Below, piece after piece: positions 1 through 8,686 of a stretch of 64,000 nucleotides of DNA. The translations under genes were made by a program, and so were the position numbers. The notes under the pieces were generated by a model that was not told the DNA's origin, did no database searches, and worked only from the letters and a program-made list of their open reading frames with translations. This stretch comes from CAVDAL01 sp963606965 (GTDB lineage: Bacteria; Actinomycetota; Coriobacteriia; Coriobacteriales; QAMH01), in assembly GCA_963606965.1 (NCBI GenBank), contig CAVDAL010000120.1, positions 11,594 to 75,593 of the forward strand. The letters run 5' to 3'. How positions within the stretch are numbered: position 1 is the stretch's first letter; each line of letters starts with the position of its first letter.

Positions 1-1438
1 ATGTTTCAACATCTAAGTCATTTGTTGGTTCATCCAAAAGCAATAAATTTCCGCCTTGTTGCAAAGTTAGAGCCAAATTAAGGCGATTGCGTTCTCCACC
101 AGATAAAACGCCAGCCGGCTTTTGCTGGTCTTGACCCTTAAAACCAAAGCTAGCAACATATGCACGAGTAGGAATTTCAGTTTCACCAACTGTAACAAAA
201 TCCATGCCGTCAGAAACAGCTTCCCACACATTTTTGTTTGGATCTATTCCTGCACGAGTTTGGTCAACATAAGAAACTTTTACAGTTTCGCCAATTTTAA
301 GCTCGCCACTATCTGGGCTTTCTTGACCAACAAGCATCTTGAACAAAGTAGTCTTTCCCACTCCATTTGGTCCAATAACACCAACAATTCCATTTCTTGG
401 CAAGGTGAAAGACAAGCCATCAATCAAGACTCTATCGCCAAAGCTCTTCTTCAAATTTGAAACAGAAATAACTTCTGTTCCAAGGCGCGGACCTACTGGA
501 ATATGAATTTCACTAAAGTCAGTTTTCTGAAAACTTCTTGCTTGAGCTTCCATTTCTTCATAGCGCTCAAGGCGGGCTTTGCTTTTTGCTTGCCTTGCTT
601 TAGGAGAACTGCGCACCCATTCAAGCTCTTGCTTCATTCGCTTTGCAAGCTTTGCTTCTTGCTTACCCTGTGCTTCTAAACGCGCAGCCTTTGTTTCAAG
701 ATAAGTCGAATAATTGCCCTTATATGGATATAAATGACCGCGGTCAACTTCGCAAATCCATTCTGCAACATTATCCAAAAAATATCTATCATGCGTAACA
801 GCCAAAACAGCACCCTGATAGTTCTTCAAGAAATGTTCTAGCCACAAAACAGATTCAGCATCCAAATGGTTTGTTGGTTCGTCCAACAATAACAAGTCAG
901 GAGCTTCGAGCAAAAGCTTACATAAAGCAACGCGCCTGCGCTCGCCACCAGACAAAACATTAACTGGCGCATCTGCATCAGGACATTGCAAAGCATCCAT
1001 AGCTTGACTTAATTTGCTATCCAAATCCCAAGCATCAGCAGCATCAATTTCATCCTGAAGCTTGCCCATCTCTGTCATCAAAGCATCAAAATCGGCGTCT
1101 GGGTCTGCCATTTCTGCGCCAATTTCATTAAAACGCGTAACTTTTGCAATTAAGTCGCTAAATGCAGTTTCGATATTTTCCTTAACAGTTTTATCTTCAT
1201 CTAGCGGCGGTTCTTGTTGCAAAATCCCAACAGTATATCCGGGAGTAAGCTTTGCTTCTCCATTTGAAACATCTTCAATTCCAGCCATGATTTTTAACAA
1301 AGTCGACTTGCCCATCCCATTAGGACCAACAACGCCAATCTTTGCTCCTGGATAAAAACTTAGTGTCACATCATCAAGAATTACCTTGTTTCCATGAGCT
1401 TTGCGCGCTTGATACATTTGATAGATAAATTCAGCCAT
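1..1438 (-). CDS. ettA: ABC-F protein EttA, 3' end cut by the window
   Basis: Energy-dependent translational throttle protein, a soluble ABC-F ATPase that binds the ribosomal E site. Translated from the ATG at 1438, it has two ABC domains. The first has Walker A GPNGMGKST at residues 38-46, then LSGGE and LLLLDEPTNHLD. A charged linker follows, then a second Walker A (GPNGVGKTT), LSGGERNR and LLLDEPTNDLD at the window edge. About 479 codons are present, against about 555 in the family, so the C-terminus lies to the left. An AAAGGGA ribosome site precedes the ATG. The linker length and N-terminus fit EttA better than other ABC-F members. It is divergent from the EF-G-like gene. Confidence 0.9.
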   Translation of the reverse strand, partial: MAEFIYQMYQARKAHGNKVILDDVTLSFYPGAKIGVVGPNGMGKSTLLKIMAGIEDVSNGEAKLTPGYTVGILQQEPPLDEDKTVKENIETAFSDLIAKVTRFNEIGAEMADPDADFDALMTEMGKLQDEIDAADAWDLDSKLSQAMDALQCPDADAPVNVLSGGERRRVALCKLLLEAPDLLLLDEPTNHLDAESVLWLEHFLKNYQGAVLAVTHDRYFLDNVAEWICEVDRGHLYPYKGNYSTYLETKAARLEAQGKQEAKLAKRMKQELEWVRSSPKARQAKSKARLERYEEMEAQARSFQKTDFSEIHIPVGPRLGTEVISVSNLKKSFGDRVLIDGLSFTLPRNGIVGVIGPNGVGKTTLFKMLVGQESPDSGELKIGETVKVSYVDQTRAGIDPNKNVWEAVSDGMDFVTVGETEIPTRAYVASFGFKGQDQQKPAGVLSGGERNRLNLALTLQQGGNLLLLDEPTNDLDVET

Positions 1439-1648
1439 TGCATTCCCTTTGTAAATTTATTTAACATTGATAACCTGCGTATTTTCTCATAGCTTTTAAA
1501 AAAAGAAAAAGGAATTTTCACTTAAAGCCTTCAAAAGCGCAAAGTTGTGCCATACTTAACACAACAAAAGTTGCACAAGGCAACAACCCATATTTCGAAG
1601 AATTTATACAGCCTTGTGCGGCGTAGAAATCTTGCGAGAAAGTTGGTG

Positions 1649-3709
1649 ATGGCAATGGCAGCTCCTACAACAGAAAATGTTCGTAATGTCGTCTTGGTGG
1701 GTCAAGACGGAGCGGGAAAGACTTCGCTTGCAGAAGCCCTTCTATATGTCTCTGGGAAGACCCCAAGAATGGGCACCACGCACGACGGAAAGTCTTATCT
1801 TGACTTCGATGAAGAAGAAATCAAACGCAGATTCACAATCTCAACTTCATTAGCACCAATCAATTATGAAAATTTTAAAATCAATTTGCTCGACACTTCA
1901 GGCCATCCAGACTTTATAGGCGATACACTTTATTGCATGTCAGCTGCAGAAATGGCTCTTTTTGTTGTTGATGCAGCAACAGGTCCACAAGTTATGACAA
2001 CTCGGCTTTGGCGCGAAGCTGAAAAGATGCGTCTTTCTCGCGCTGTTTATATCAATCACATCGACCGCGAAGATGCAAACTTTGATGTTTCTATGGCAGC
2101 CTTGCATGCGCGCTTTGGCTCAAGGCTTGGTGCTGTAAACATTCCTATGGGCGACGGCGCAGACTTTGCTGGTGTTATCGACATCATTAGCATGAAAGCT
2201 CGTTCACACAGATTGGACAAAGAAGAAGAATTCGACATTCCAGATGAATACAAAGATGCAGCTGAAGCAGCACGTGAAAAGCTTTGTGACCTTGTTGCAG
2301 AAGCTGATGATGAATTGATGATGAAATATCTTGAAGGCGAACAGATCACTCAAGATGAACTTGAAAATTTGCTTGATAAAGCAATTGCACAAGAGCTCAT
2401 TATTCCTGTCTTTGTTGGCTCGACAATCATTAAACAAGGCGTTGAAGGAATGATGCGCCATATAATTACATACTTCCCTACTCCTCAATCTCACGGCCGC
2501 TACACTATGGCAGATGGCGAATCTATCCGCGTTGATGAAAGCAAACGCCCTGCTGCATTTGTTTTCAAGACTTTATCTGACCCATTTGTTGGACGCTTGA
2601 GCTTTGTAAAGATTATTGCTGGCACTCTTGAACCTGGCATGGAATTAATTAATTCTCGCACAGGTAAAAAGGAACGCCTTGGCTCAATCAATGTAATGAT
2701 GGGTAAAGAGACAACGCCCGTAAAAAGCGCAAAAGCTGGCGACATTATTGTCATTCCAAAGTTGGCAGACACTCGCACTGGCGACACACTTTCACAAACA
2801 GGTGAAATTTCAATCAATCCAATTGATATTCCAATACCTCAATATCCTGTTGCTTTGGAAGCATCAGACAGAAATTCAGAAGATAAACTCGGCACTTTCC
2901 TCTCTAAGACAATTGAAAATGATCCAACATTAATTTTGCGAAATGATGAAGAAACTCATCAGACAATCTTGACTTGCATGGGCGATGTTCAATTAGAACT
3001 TTTGCTGTCCCGCGCTCGTGAGCAGGCAAAAGTTGATGCTAAACAAGTTCCTGTTCGTATTCCTTATCGTGAAACTATTCGCAAACAAGCTGAAGCTCAA
3101 GGCCGCCATAAAAAACAGACTGGTGGTTCTGGGCAATTTGGCGACTGCTGGTTGCGCCTTACTCCAAACCCAGATGCTGGCTATGAATTTGTTGATGAAA
3201 TCAAAGGTGGCGCAATTCCGGGTTCTTTGATTCCTGCTGTTAACAAAGGCGTTGTTGAAACAATGGCTGAAGGTTTTGTAGCAGGATATCCAATGGTTGA
3301 TATCAAAGTTACTGTTTTTGATGGTAGCTATCATTCTGTCGATTCAAATGAAATGGCATTTAAAACTGCTGCACGTATTGGCTTTAGAGCAGCATGCGAT
3401 AAAGCTGACCCAGTAATTATGGAACCAATGGCTCGCATTGATGTAACAATTCCTGAAGAATATGCTGGAACAGTTATGGGCGACATTAGCACAAAACGCG
3501 GTCGCGTCATTGGCACTGATTCAAATGATGAAGGCGAAACTATTGTTTTAGCGCGAGTGCCTTATGCAGAAGTCATTGAATATACAAAAGATTTGCGCTC
3601 ATTATCACGCGGGTCTGGTACATTTGTTATGCATTTAGATGGATATGAACAAGCACCAATGGATGTTCAAAAACGTCTTAAAGAAGAATATGAAGCTTCT
3701 AGATCATAA
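1649..3709 (+). CDS. EF-G-like translation factor (FusA2/EF-G2 type)
   Basis: A five-domain translational GTPase of about 686 residues, the size of elongation factor G. The P-loop is GQDGAGKT (residues 18-25) instead of the AHIDAGKT of true EF-G. G3 is DTSGH (82-86), and G4 is NHID (136-139) where NKxD is normal. These changes mark the EF-G-like paralogue found beside true EF-G in actinobacteria and some others, whose role is unsettled. The frame is open from 1547, but those first 34 codons look non-coding and basic, so I start at ATG 1649 (GTG-ATG, weak AGAAAG upstream). It stands alone, with a strong terminator right after it. It is not a tetracycline-resistance protein as far as I can tell. 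Confidence 0.85.
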   Translation: MAMAAPTTENVRNVVLVGQDGAGKTSLAEALLYVSGKTPRMGTTHDGKSYLDFDEEEIKRRFTISTSLAPINYENFKINLLDTSGHPDFIGDTLYCMSAAEMALFVVDAATGPQVMTTRLWREAEKMRLSRAVYINHIDREDANFDVSMAALHARFGSRLGAVNIPMGDGADFAGVIDIISMKARSHRLDKEEEFDIPDEYKDAAEAAREKLCDLVAEADDELMMKYLEGEQITQDELENLLDKAIAQELIIPVFVGSTIIKQGVEGMMRHIITYFPTPQSHGRYTMADGESIRVDESKRPAAFVFKTLSDPFVGRLSFVKIIAGTLEPGMELINSRTGKKERLGSINVMMGKETTPVKSAKAGDIIVIPKLADTRTGDTLSQTGEISINPIDIPIPQYPVALEASDRNSEDKLGTFLSKTIENDPTLILRNDEETHQTILTCMGDVQLELLLSRAREQAKVDAKQVPVRIPYRETIRKQAEAQGRHKKQTGGSGQFGDCWLRLTPNPDAGYEFVDEIKGGAIPGSLIPAVNKGVVETMAEGFVAGYPMVDIKVTVFDGSYHSVDSNEMAFKTAARIGFRAACDKADPVIMEPMARIDVTIPEEYAGTVMGDISTKRGRVIGTDSNDEGETIVLARVPYAEVIEYTKDLRSLSRGSGTFVMHLDGYEQAPMDVQKRLKEEYEASRS

Positions 3710-3744
3710 AAGATAAGTCGTTAGCTTGTTTGAACAAGTTGCAA

Positions 3745-3776
3745 GGCGCTGGCTTTGAAGCCAGCGCCTTTCTTTT
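3745..3776 (+). terminator. Intrinsic terminator of the EF-G-like gene
   Basis: A perfect 9-bp stem GGCGCTGGC/GCCAGCGCC with a TTTGAA loop, followed by TTTCTTTT, starting 35 nt after the stop codon. Confidence 0.93.
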
Positions 3777-3791
3777 CACTATCTGTGCGTC

Positions 3792-3829
3792 AAGTAAACG
3801 AAATGCCGCGCCGAAGAAGGCGCGGCATT
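3792..3829 (-). terminator. Intrinsic terminator of the NhaC-family gene
   Basis: A perfect 11-bp stem AATGCCGCGCC/GGCGCGGCATT with a 6-nt loop. Read on the minus strand it is followed by TTTCGTTTACTT. It lies 35 nt beyond the nhaC-family stop and is separate from the plus-strand terminator beside it. Confidence 0.88.
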
Positions 3830-3864
3830 ATCGCAAATCAATTTTCTTTTAAAATAGAACTCGC

Positions 3865-5490
3865 TTATTTAGCAGCTTGTGCTGCTTCAGCTTCAGGAAC
3901 ATAATTGCCTGCTTCAAATTCCTTGACATCATTAAGATATTTTTTGCCAACAGTCATTCTTAAAACAAAGACAGTTGCAACAGTCAAGACAACGCCAATT
4001 ATCAAGCAAATAACAGCATTTTGAATAATACCAGCAATAATAAACATCACAAAGCTTATGCAAGCAACAGTGATTGCATAAGGCAACTGTGTTGAAACAT
4101 GCTCGATGTGGTTAACATTTGCACCAGCAGAAGCCATAATTGTTGTATCTGAAATTGGGCTGCAGTGGTCACCACAAACAGCACCTGCCAAACAAGCAGA
4201 AATACCAATCATCAAAAGATTTGAATCGTTTGTAAAGATTGGCAAAACAATTGGGATCAAAATGCCGAATGTACCCCAGCTTGTACCTGTTGCAAAAGCA
4301 AGGATGCAAGCAACAACGAAGATAATTGCAGGAAGCATCATAAATAAGCCTTCTGCTGCGCCTTCCATCAAACCAGCAACAAACACATCTGCGCCAAGAG
4401 CAGTTGTTGTTAACTTCAAAGTCAAAGCAAATGTAAGGATGAGCAAAGCAGGAACCATTGCGCGGAAGCCGTCGCAGATGCATTCCATTGCTTCTTTAAA
4501 TTTAAAAACGCGGCGAATAAGCAAATAAATAAATGTCAAGATAAGGCTGATTAATGAGCCCCAAGGCAAACCAACTGATGCGTCTGTATTTGCAAATGCA
4601 AGTGAAAGTGAATGATAGCCTTCAGCTCCCGAATCCCAGAATCCACCAACATACATCATGCCTAAGATGCAGAAAACAATAAGCAAAATTACTGGCAAAA
4701 TCATATCCCACAAAGATGCTTTTGGATTATCAAGCTTTTCTTCATCGCCAAGGCTGCCAAGCAAGCCTTCTCTGTATGCTGCAAGTTCTGACTTTGCCAT
4801 CGGGCCGTAATCGAACTTCATGAAGATAATTGAAATAACAAAAACAATAGTTAAAAGCGAATAGAAGTTATAAGGAATAGCACGAACAAAAAGCTGAATT
4901 CCTGTAATACCAGTATTCAAATCTGCAGCAGTTGCAGAAACAGCAGCAGCCCATGATGAAATTGGAGCAATCATGCAAATTGGAGCAGCTGTTGCGTCGA
5001 TAATATAAGAAAGCTTTGCACGTGAAACTTTCTTGCTGTCTGTTACAGGACGCATAACAGCGCCAACAGTCAAGCAGTTGAAGTAGTCGTCTACAAAGAT
5101 TAAAACACCAAGAATAAATGTTGCAAAAACTGAACCAGCACGTGAATGAATATGCTTTGCAGCCCAATTGCCAAATGCAGCAGAGCCGCCAGCTTTGTTA
5201 ATAAGTGCGACAGTAATTCCAAGAATAATCAGGAATATAAAAATACCTGCATTCCATGAATCACTGATTGCATGAATGAAGCCAAGGCTGCTTGGGTCAG
5301 AGCCTTCCGATGTAACAACTTCATTACTAATAATATTATTAAGTGTTTCAATTGGGTCAAAGCCTGCAAGAAGCAAGGCTCCAACAAGCACGCCAACAAA
5401 AAGCGAGCTAAATGTTTCCTTGGTAATCAAAGCTAAAACAATGGCTACCAAAGGTGGGACTAAAGCCCATGCGGTTCCGAAAAATTCCAT
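3865..5490 (-). CDS. NhaC-family antiporter, probable lysine transporter (LysW type)
   Basis: A polytopic membrane protein of 541 residues in the Na+/H+ antiporter NhaC family. Hydrophobic segments run throughout, and polar motifs such as FVDDYFN and the CGDHCSPISDT stretch near the C-terminus are typical of the family. The frame is open to 5520, but the upstream ATGs lie in a terminator hairpin and its U-tract; GGGAGGAAAT directly before ATG 5490 decides the start. A lysine riboswitch controls it. Published comparative work on lysine regulation predicted that riboswitch-linked NhaC members carry lysine, so lysine import is my preferred role. Plain Na+/H+ exchange remains possible. Confidence 0.88.
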   Translation of the reverse strand: MEFFGTAWALVPPLVAIVLALITKETFSSLFVGVLVGALLLAGFDPIETLNNIISNEVVTSEGSDPSSLGFIHAISDSWNAGIFIFLIILGITVALINKAGGSAAFGNWAAKHIHSRAGSVFATFILGVLIFVDDYFNCLTVGAVMRPVTDSKKVSRAKLSYIIDATAAPICMIAPISSWAAAVSATAADLNTGITGIQLFVRAIPYNFYSLLTIVFVISIIFMKFDYGPMAKSELAAYREGLLGSLGDEEKLDNPKASLWDMILPVILLIVFCILGMMYVGGFWDSGAEGYHSLSLAFANTDASVGLPWGSLISLILTFIYLLIRRVFKFKEAMECICDGFRAMVPALLILTFALTLKLTTTALGADVFVAGLMEGAAEGLFMMLPAIIFVVACILAFATGTSWGTFGILIPIVLPIFTNDSNLLMIGISACLAGAVCGDHCSPISDTTIMASAGANVNHIEHVSTQLPYAITVACISFVMFIIAGIIQNAVICLIIGVVLTVATVFVLRMTVGKKYLNDVKEFEAGNYVPEAEAAQAAK

Positions 5491-5502
5491 ATTTCCTCCC
5501 AT

Positions 5503-5535
5503 AAAAAAATAATAAGCCATGACAGTTCATGGCTT
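5503..5535 (-). terminator. Riboswitch-controlled terminator
   Basis: On the minus strand, stem AAGCCATG/CATGGCTT with an AACTGT loop, then ATTATTTTTTT. The U-tract ends directly before the GGGAGG ribosome site of the NhaC-family gene. The left arm can instead pair with the CATGG at the 3' side of the aptamer closing stem, giving an antiterminator. Confidence 0.88.
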
Positions 5536-5556
5536 GCAGGAATCTTTCTTCACGCA

Positions 5557-5728
5557 GACCATGACAGCTCTCCACTTTCGCGACAGTGTTCAAGATATTC
5601 TCTTAAACCCCAGGTGTTAAAGCAACGGATTTTACTTCAACCCTTCGGCAGCATTCCCTCTTTGCTTATCCAAGATGTTTCCGCTTGATGCGATAAGCAA
5701 TTCTTGTTTGCTGCGCCTCTATCATGTC
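5557..5728 (-). promoter_or_regulatory. Lysine riboswitch (L box)
   Basis: The minus strand carries the conserved L-box blocks in order: GAGGCGC, a long P2 arm, TGCCGAAGGG, CCTGGGG, GAACACTGTC and GTGGAGAGCTGTCA. The closing stem P1 is formed by CATGATAG and CTGTCATG (one G-U pair). Order and spacing match known lysine aptamers. With lysine bound, P1 should form and free the downstream terminator hairpin, switching off the NhaC-family gene. lysA and hom in this window do not carry one. Confidence 0.94.
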
Positions 5729-5750
5729 TTTTTTCAAAATGCTTTTTCAG

Positions 5751-5777
5751 ATTATATGAAGATGAACATTTTGTGAA
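5751..5777 (-). promoter_or_regulatory. Candidate promoter of the riboswitch transcript
   Basis: Minus-strand -10 TATAAT (5756-5751) with a -35-like TTCACA (5777-5772). The 15-nt spacer is short, so only the -10 is convincing. It places transcription start just upstream of the aptamer closing stem. Confidence 0.4.
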
Positions 5778-5844
5778 GAAACTATGAGCCTTTACTCATA
5801 TAAACGGCGCATTATTGCGATAACCTGTGCAAATAATTCCATGA

Positions 5845-5884
5845 AATAGAAAAGCGCGGAAACTTCAATTTGAAATTTCCGCGC
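5845..5884 (-). terminator. Intrinsic terminator of the suf operon
   Basis: 9-bp stem GCGCGGAAA/TTTCCGCGC with an A/T loop; the minus strand continues TTTTCTATTT. It lies 33 nt after the sufB stop. Confidence 0.9.
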
Positions 5885-5917
5885 CTGAACAGTCCGCATG
5901 TTTTGCAGCAAAATTAA

Positions 5918-6868
5918 TTAAGACAAGAAGTCATCCAGAATTTGTTGTTCAGCTTCTTCTTCACTCAAACCTAAAGTCATAAGCTTGATGAGCTGTTCAC
6001 CGCCAATCTTACCAATTGCAGCTTCGTGGAAAAGCTGAGCATCTGGACAAGCAGCCTCAATTGCTGGAACAGATTTAACGCGAGCGTTACCCATCAAAAT
6101 TGCATCGCATTGAACGTGTCCACGGCAAGCAGCATTACCAGTGACAAGTGGTTGGAAAACTTGAACAGATTCATCTTGAGCAACAGAGCGGCTTATAACT
6201 TGAACAGATGCATCATCGCCATTCATGGTGAGTTTAATATTGCTATCTGCATGTTGTTTACCATGAGTAAGCAAACGCTCTTCAATGACAAGCTTAGCTT
6301 TAGCTTCCAAAACAGCTTCAGTTTCACGCACTGTTGAATCAACACCGCGAAGCTGAATCATTTCCATTTCACAAGTTGAGCCTTCATCCATATAAACTTT
6401 AGTGACAGGATTCAAAACGCATTCACCTGTTGCATCTGCGCCCTTTTCACCATAATGCTTTTCAATATATTTAACATGAGCATTCTTGCCAATATGAAAT
6501 GTGTGAATACCATCATGCTGCGACTTTTCATTGCCACTATTATGAATGCCACAACCAGCAACAATTGTTATATCTGCGTCGTCGCCAATAAAGAAATCAT
6601 TATAAACAAGATCTGTCATGCCAGTTTTTGTCATAATTACTGGAATATGACATACTTCCTTTTTAGCGCCAGGCTTTACATGAATTTCAATTCCAGGTTT
6701 ACCATCAGATTGAGCAACAATATCAATATTTGCGCCTTGATTACGAACTAAAGCTTCACCATCTTTGCGAATGTTATAAGCATTTGTTGGAAGAGCATGC
6801 AAGTCTGCAATCTGTGCTAATAAATCTTCGCCAATTTCATCCAAGATTTTATTTAAACTTTCAGCCAT
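5918..6868 (-). CDS. sufB: Minimal SufB/SufD-family scaffold protein (SmsB-like)
   Basis: Iron-sulfur cluster scaffold subunit that pairs with SufC. It has 316 residues, whereas classical SufB has about 470, so it has the beta-helix core with only a short N-terminal part. The C-terminal block keeps a QCD cysteine at about residue 254 and an HEA glutamate at about 282, which align with the catalytic Cys/Glu pair of E. coli SufB. It starts 3 nt after the sufC stop, and its ribosome site lies inside sufC. No sufD, sufS or sufU is next to it. The length and pairing fit the SufBC/SMS minimal systems of anaerobes. Confidence 0.85.
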   Translation of the reverse strand: MAESLNKILDEIGEDLLAQIADLHALPTNAYNIRKDGEALVRNQGANIDIVAQSDGKPGIEIHVKPGAKKEVCHIPVIMTKTGMTDLVYNDFFIGDDADITIVAGCGIHNSGNEKSQHDGIHTFHIGKNAHVKYIEKHYGEKGADATGECVLNPVTKVYMDEGSTCEMEMIQLRGVDSTVRETEAVLEAKAKLVIEERLLTHGKQHADSNIKLTMNGDDASVQVISRSVAQDESVQVFQPLVTGNAACRGHVQCDAILMGNARVKSVPAIEAACPDAQLFHEAAIGKIGGEQLIKLMTLGLSEEEAEQQILDDFLS

Positions 6869-6871
6869 GGC

Positions 6872-7639
6872 TTACTCTCCTTCCAAATCAATATCAAATT
6901 CTGGAACAGTTAAAGTGCAATTAGGGTTTGCAACACGCGCAGAAAATCCAAGTTTTGACATCATTTCACTCGGAGCACCAGTTTGCGCAACAGCACCATT
7001 TTCAATTAAAACAATTTCATCTGCTAATTGAATGATACGTTCCTGGTGACTAATAATAATGATTGAACGACCGCCTTTCGCTTCATGAATTTCACGGAAA
7101 GTTCCAGTCAACTTTTCAAAACTCCATAAATCAATTCCGGCTTCAGGTTCATCATAAATAGCAAGCTTTGGGTCGCGCGCAAGAATTGATGCAATTTCAA
7201 TGCGCTTAACTTCACCACCAGACAGGCTTTTATCAACCTCTCTATTCAGATAATCTGCACTGCAAAGTCCAACCTTTGTTAAATATTCATTGCACTGGCT
7301 GCGCTTCAATTTGCCACCAGCAGCAATTTGCAAAAGCTTACTGACTTTCATTCCTTTAAAACGAGCAGGCTGTTGGAATCCATAGCCAATTCCAAGACGA
7401 GCGCGTTCATGAATTGGCATATCAACAATTGATGTACCATTAAATAAAATGTCGCCACTTGTTGGTTTTTCAATGCCCATAATAAGTCTGGCCAATGTTG
7501 TTTTGCCAGAGCCATTTGGACCTGTTATAACTACAAACTTATCATCTTCAACAGTTAAGTTTAAGTGGTTGATAATGTTTTTAGTTTTGCCTGTGTTTTC
7601 TGCTTTTACGCTAAAACATAAGTCTTTAATTTCTAACAT
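6872..7639 (-). CDS. sufC: Fe-S assembly ATPase SufC
   Basis: An ABC-type soluble ATPase of 255 residues that drives cluster assembly on SufB. Walker A GPNGSGKTT lies at residues 40-48, the Q-loop region FQQPARF follows, the signature LSGGE is at 139-143, and Walker B reads LAIYDEPEAGID (159-170). The EPEAGID form is typical of SufC rather than of transporters. It is the first gene of a two-gene operon with sufB, transcribed from the gap at 7640-7783. Confidence 0.93.
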   Translation of the reverse strand: MLEIKDLCFSVKAENTGKTKNIINHLNLTVEDDKFVVITGPNGSGKTTLARLIMGIEKPTSGDILFNGTSIVDMPIHERARLGIGYGFQQPARFKGMKVSKLLQIAAGGKLKRSQCNEYLTKVGLCSADYLNREVDKSLSGGEVKRIEIASILARDPKLAIYDEPEAGIDLWSFEKLTGTFREIHEAKGGRSIIIISHQERIIQLADEIVLIENGAVAQTGAPSEMMSKLGFSARVANPNCTLTVPEFDIDLEGE

Positions 7640-7691
7640 TTTTAAAAACTTCTCCCATCTAAATTAACCCTCGGAGCAGTATATCACCTGT

Positions 7692-7720
7692 TCTATAAAT
7701 TAAAACAAAGCACTCGTAAA
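7692..7720 (-). promoter_or_regulatory. Candidate sufC promoter
   Basis: Minus-strand TTTACG (7720-7715), 17-nt spacer, TATAGA (7697-7692). Each hexamer matches consensus at four of six positions. A TATACT slightly downstream is an alternative -10. No clear repressor operator is seen in this 144-nt gap, which holds no gene. Confidence 0.4.
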
Positions 7721-7783
7721 GTGAATGATTTGTTACCTCGCTGTTATGTATATCATATCTATAAAAATTTGTATATAAAAATA

Positions 7784-8686
7784 TCAAACTCCCTCATAAT
7801 CAAATGCTGGAATGAATGATTCTTGTGCAGTGTCGCCAACTTGGCAAAATGAATCTTCAAAGCCTAGCTCTACAGCATAATCAAGCAACTCATCATAATC
7901 ATTATCTGTTACTTTGAGTGCTAATTCTGGAAATTTGCTTGCGATATCTTGAGGCGGTGTATATTGATTCATAATGCTAAGTTGAATATCTTTTGCATAT
8001 GGTTTTTGCGACAAAAGTTTAATCACACGTTTTGAGTCATCAAGATGAGTTGGCAAAAGAAGGTGTCTTACAATAATGCCACGTTTCATTAATTCGTCGC
8101 CTTCGCCCAAGCGCACAGCACCTACAAGTTCAAACATCGCATCCAAAGCAGCAGATGCAACTTCAGGATAATTGAAAGCAGCAGAATATTTTTTTGCTAG
8201 CTCAGAACTTGCATATTTAAAGTCCGTTAAGAAAATATCTACATAGCCACTAAGAAGCTTGATTGTTTCAACAGATTCATAGCCACTTGTATTATAAACA
8301 ATAGGAATATGTAAATCATTGCTTCTTGCAATTTCAATTGCAGAGATAATTTGCTGAACAAAATGCGTTGGAGTTACAAGATTGATATTATTTGCGCCTT
8401 TTTCCTGAAGCTCAATAAAAATCTGAGCAAGCCGCTCAATACTTACAACTTTGCCAATTTTATTTCTTGCAATATCTGCATTTTGGCAATAGACGCACTT
8501 TAATGTGCAACCAGAAAAAAAGACTGTTCCGCTTCCACTTTCACCAGAAATTGTTGGTTCTTCCCAAAAATGCAAGGCTGCGCGAGCAAGCCGCACATCA
8601 TTTGTTTCACCGCATATGCCAAGGCTGCCAGCTTTTCGCAAAGCTAAGCAGCCTCTTGGACATAATTCACACTTAGTATTATTCAT
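7784..8686 (-). CDS. Radical SAM protein, PflX/PflA-like
   Basis: A 300-residue radical SAM enzyme. The cluster motif CTLKCVYC supplies Cys 60, 64 and 67. An N-terminal cysteine group (CELCPRGC, then C25) may hold a second metal site, as in the COG1313 PflX group related to pyruvate formate-lyase activating enzyme. The substrate is unknown. It starts directly after the gatB stop, so it is co-transcribed with gatCAB, although no glycyl radical enzyme lies in the window. No clear terminator follows it. Confidence 0.8.
   Translation of the reverse strand: MNNTKCELCPRGCLALRKAGSLGICGETNDVRLARAALHFWEEPTISGESGSGTVFFSGCTLKCVYCQNADIARNKIGKVVSIERLAQIFIELQEKGANNINLVTPTHFVQQIISAIEIARSNDLHIPIVYNTSGYESVETIKLLSGYVDIFLTDFKYASSELAKKYSAAFNYPEVASAALDAMFELVGAVRLGEGDELMKRGIIVRHLLLPTHLDDSKRVIKLLSQKPYAKDIQLSIMNQYTPPQDIASKFPELALKVTDNDYDELLDYAVELGFEDSFCQVGDTAQESFIPAFDYEGV

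Noticed and set aside
122..1355. Short plus-strand frames at the left end
   Set aside because: They are antisense to ettA, whose two ABC domains are clear on the minus strand.
1547..1648. N-terminal extension of the EF-G-like protein
   Set aside because: The 34 extra residues do not resemble EF-G, and the GTPase domain begins properly after ATG 1649. The stretch more likely is leader DNA.
1649..3709. Ribosomal-protection tetracycline resistance gene
   Set aside because: Size and domain order are shared with all EF-G relatives; the motifs fit EF-G2, and nothing nearby suggests a mobile resistance element.
5491..5593. Extra coding sequence upstream of the NhaC-family gene
   Set aside because: The frame is open because it crosses the riboswitch terminator; the SD before 5490 and the RNA structure explain it better.
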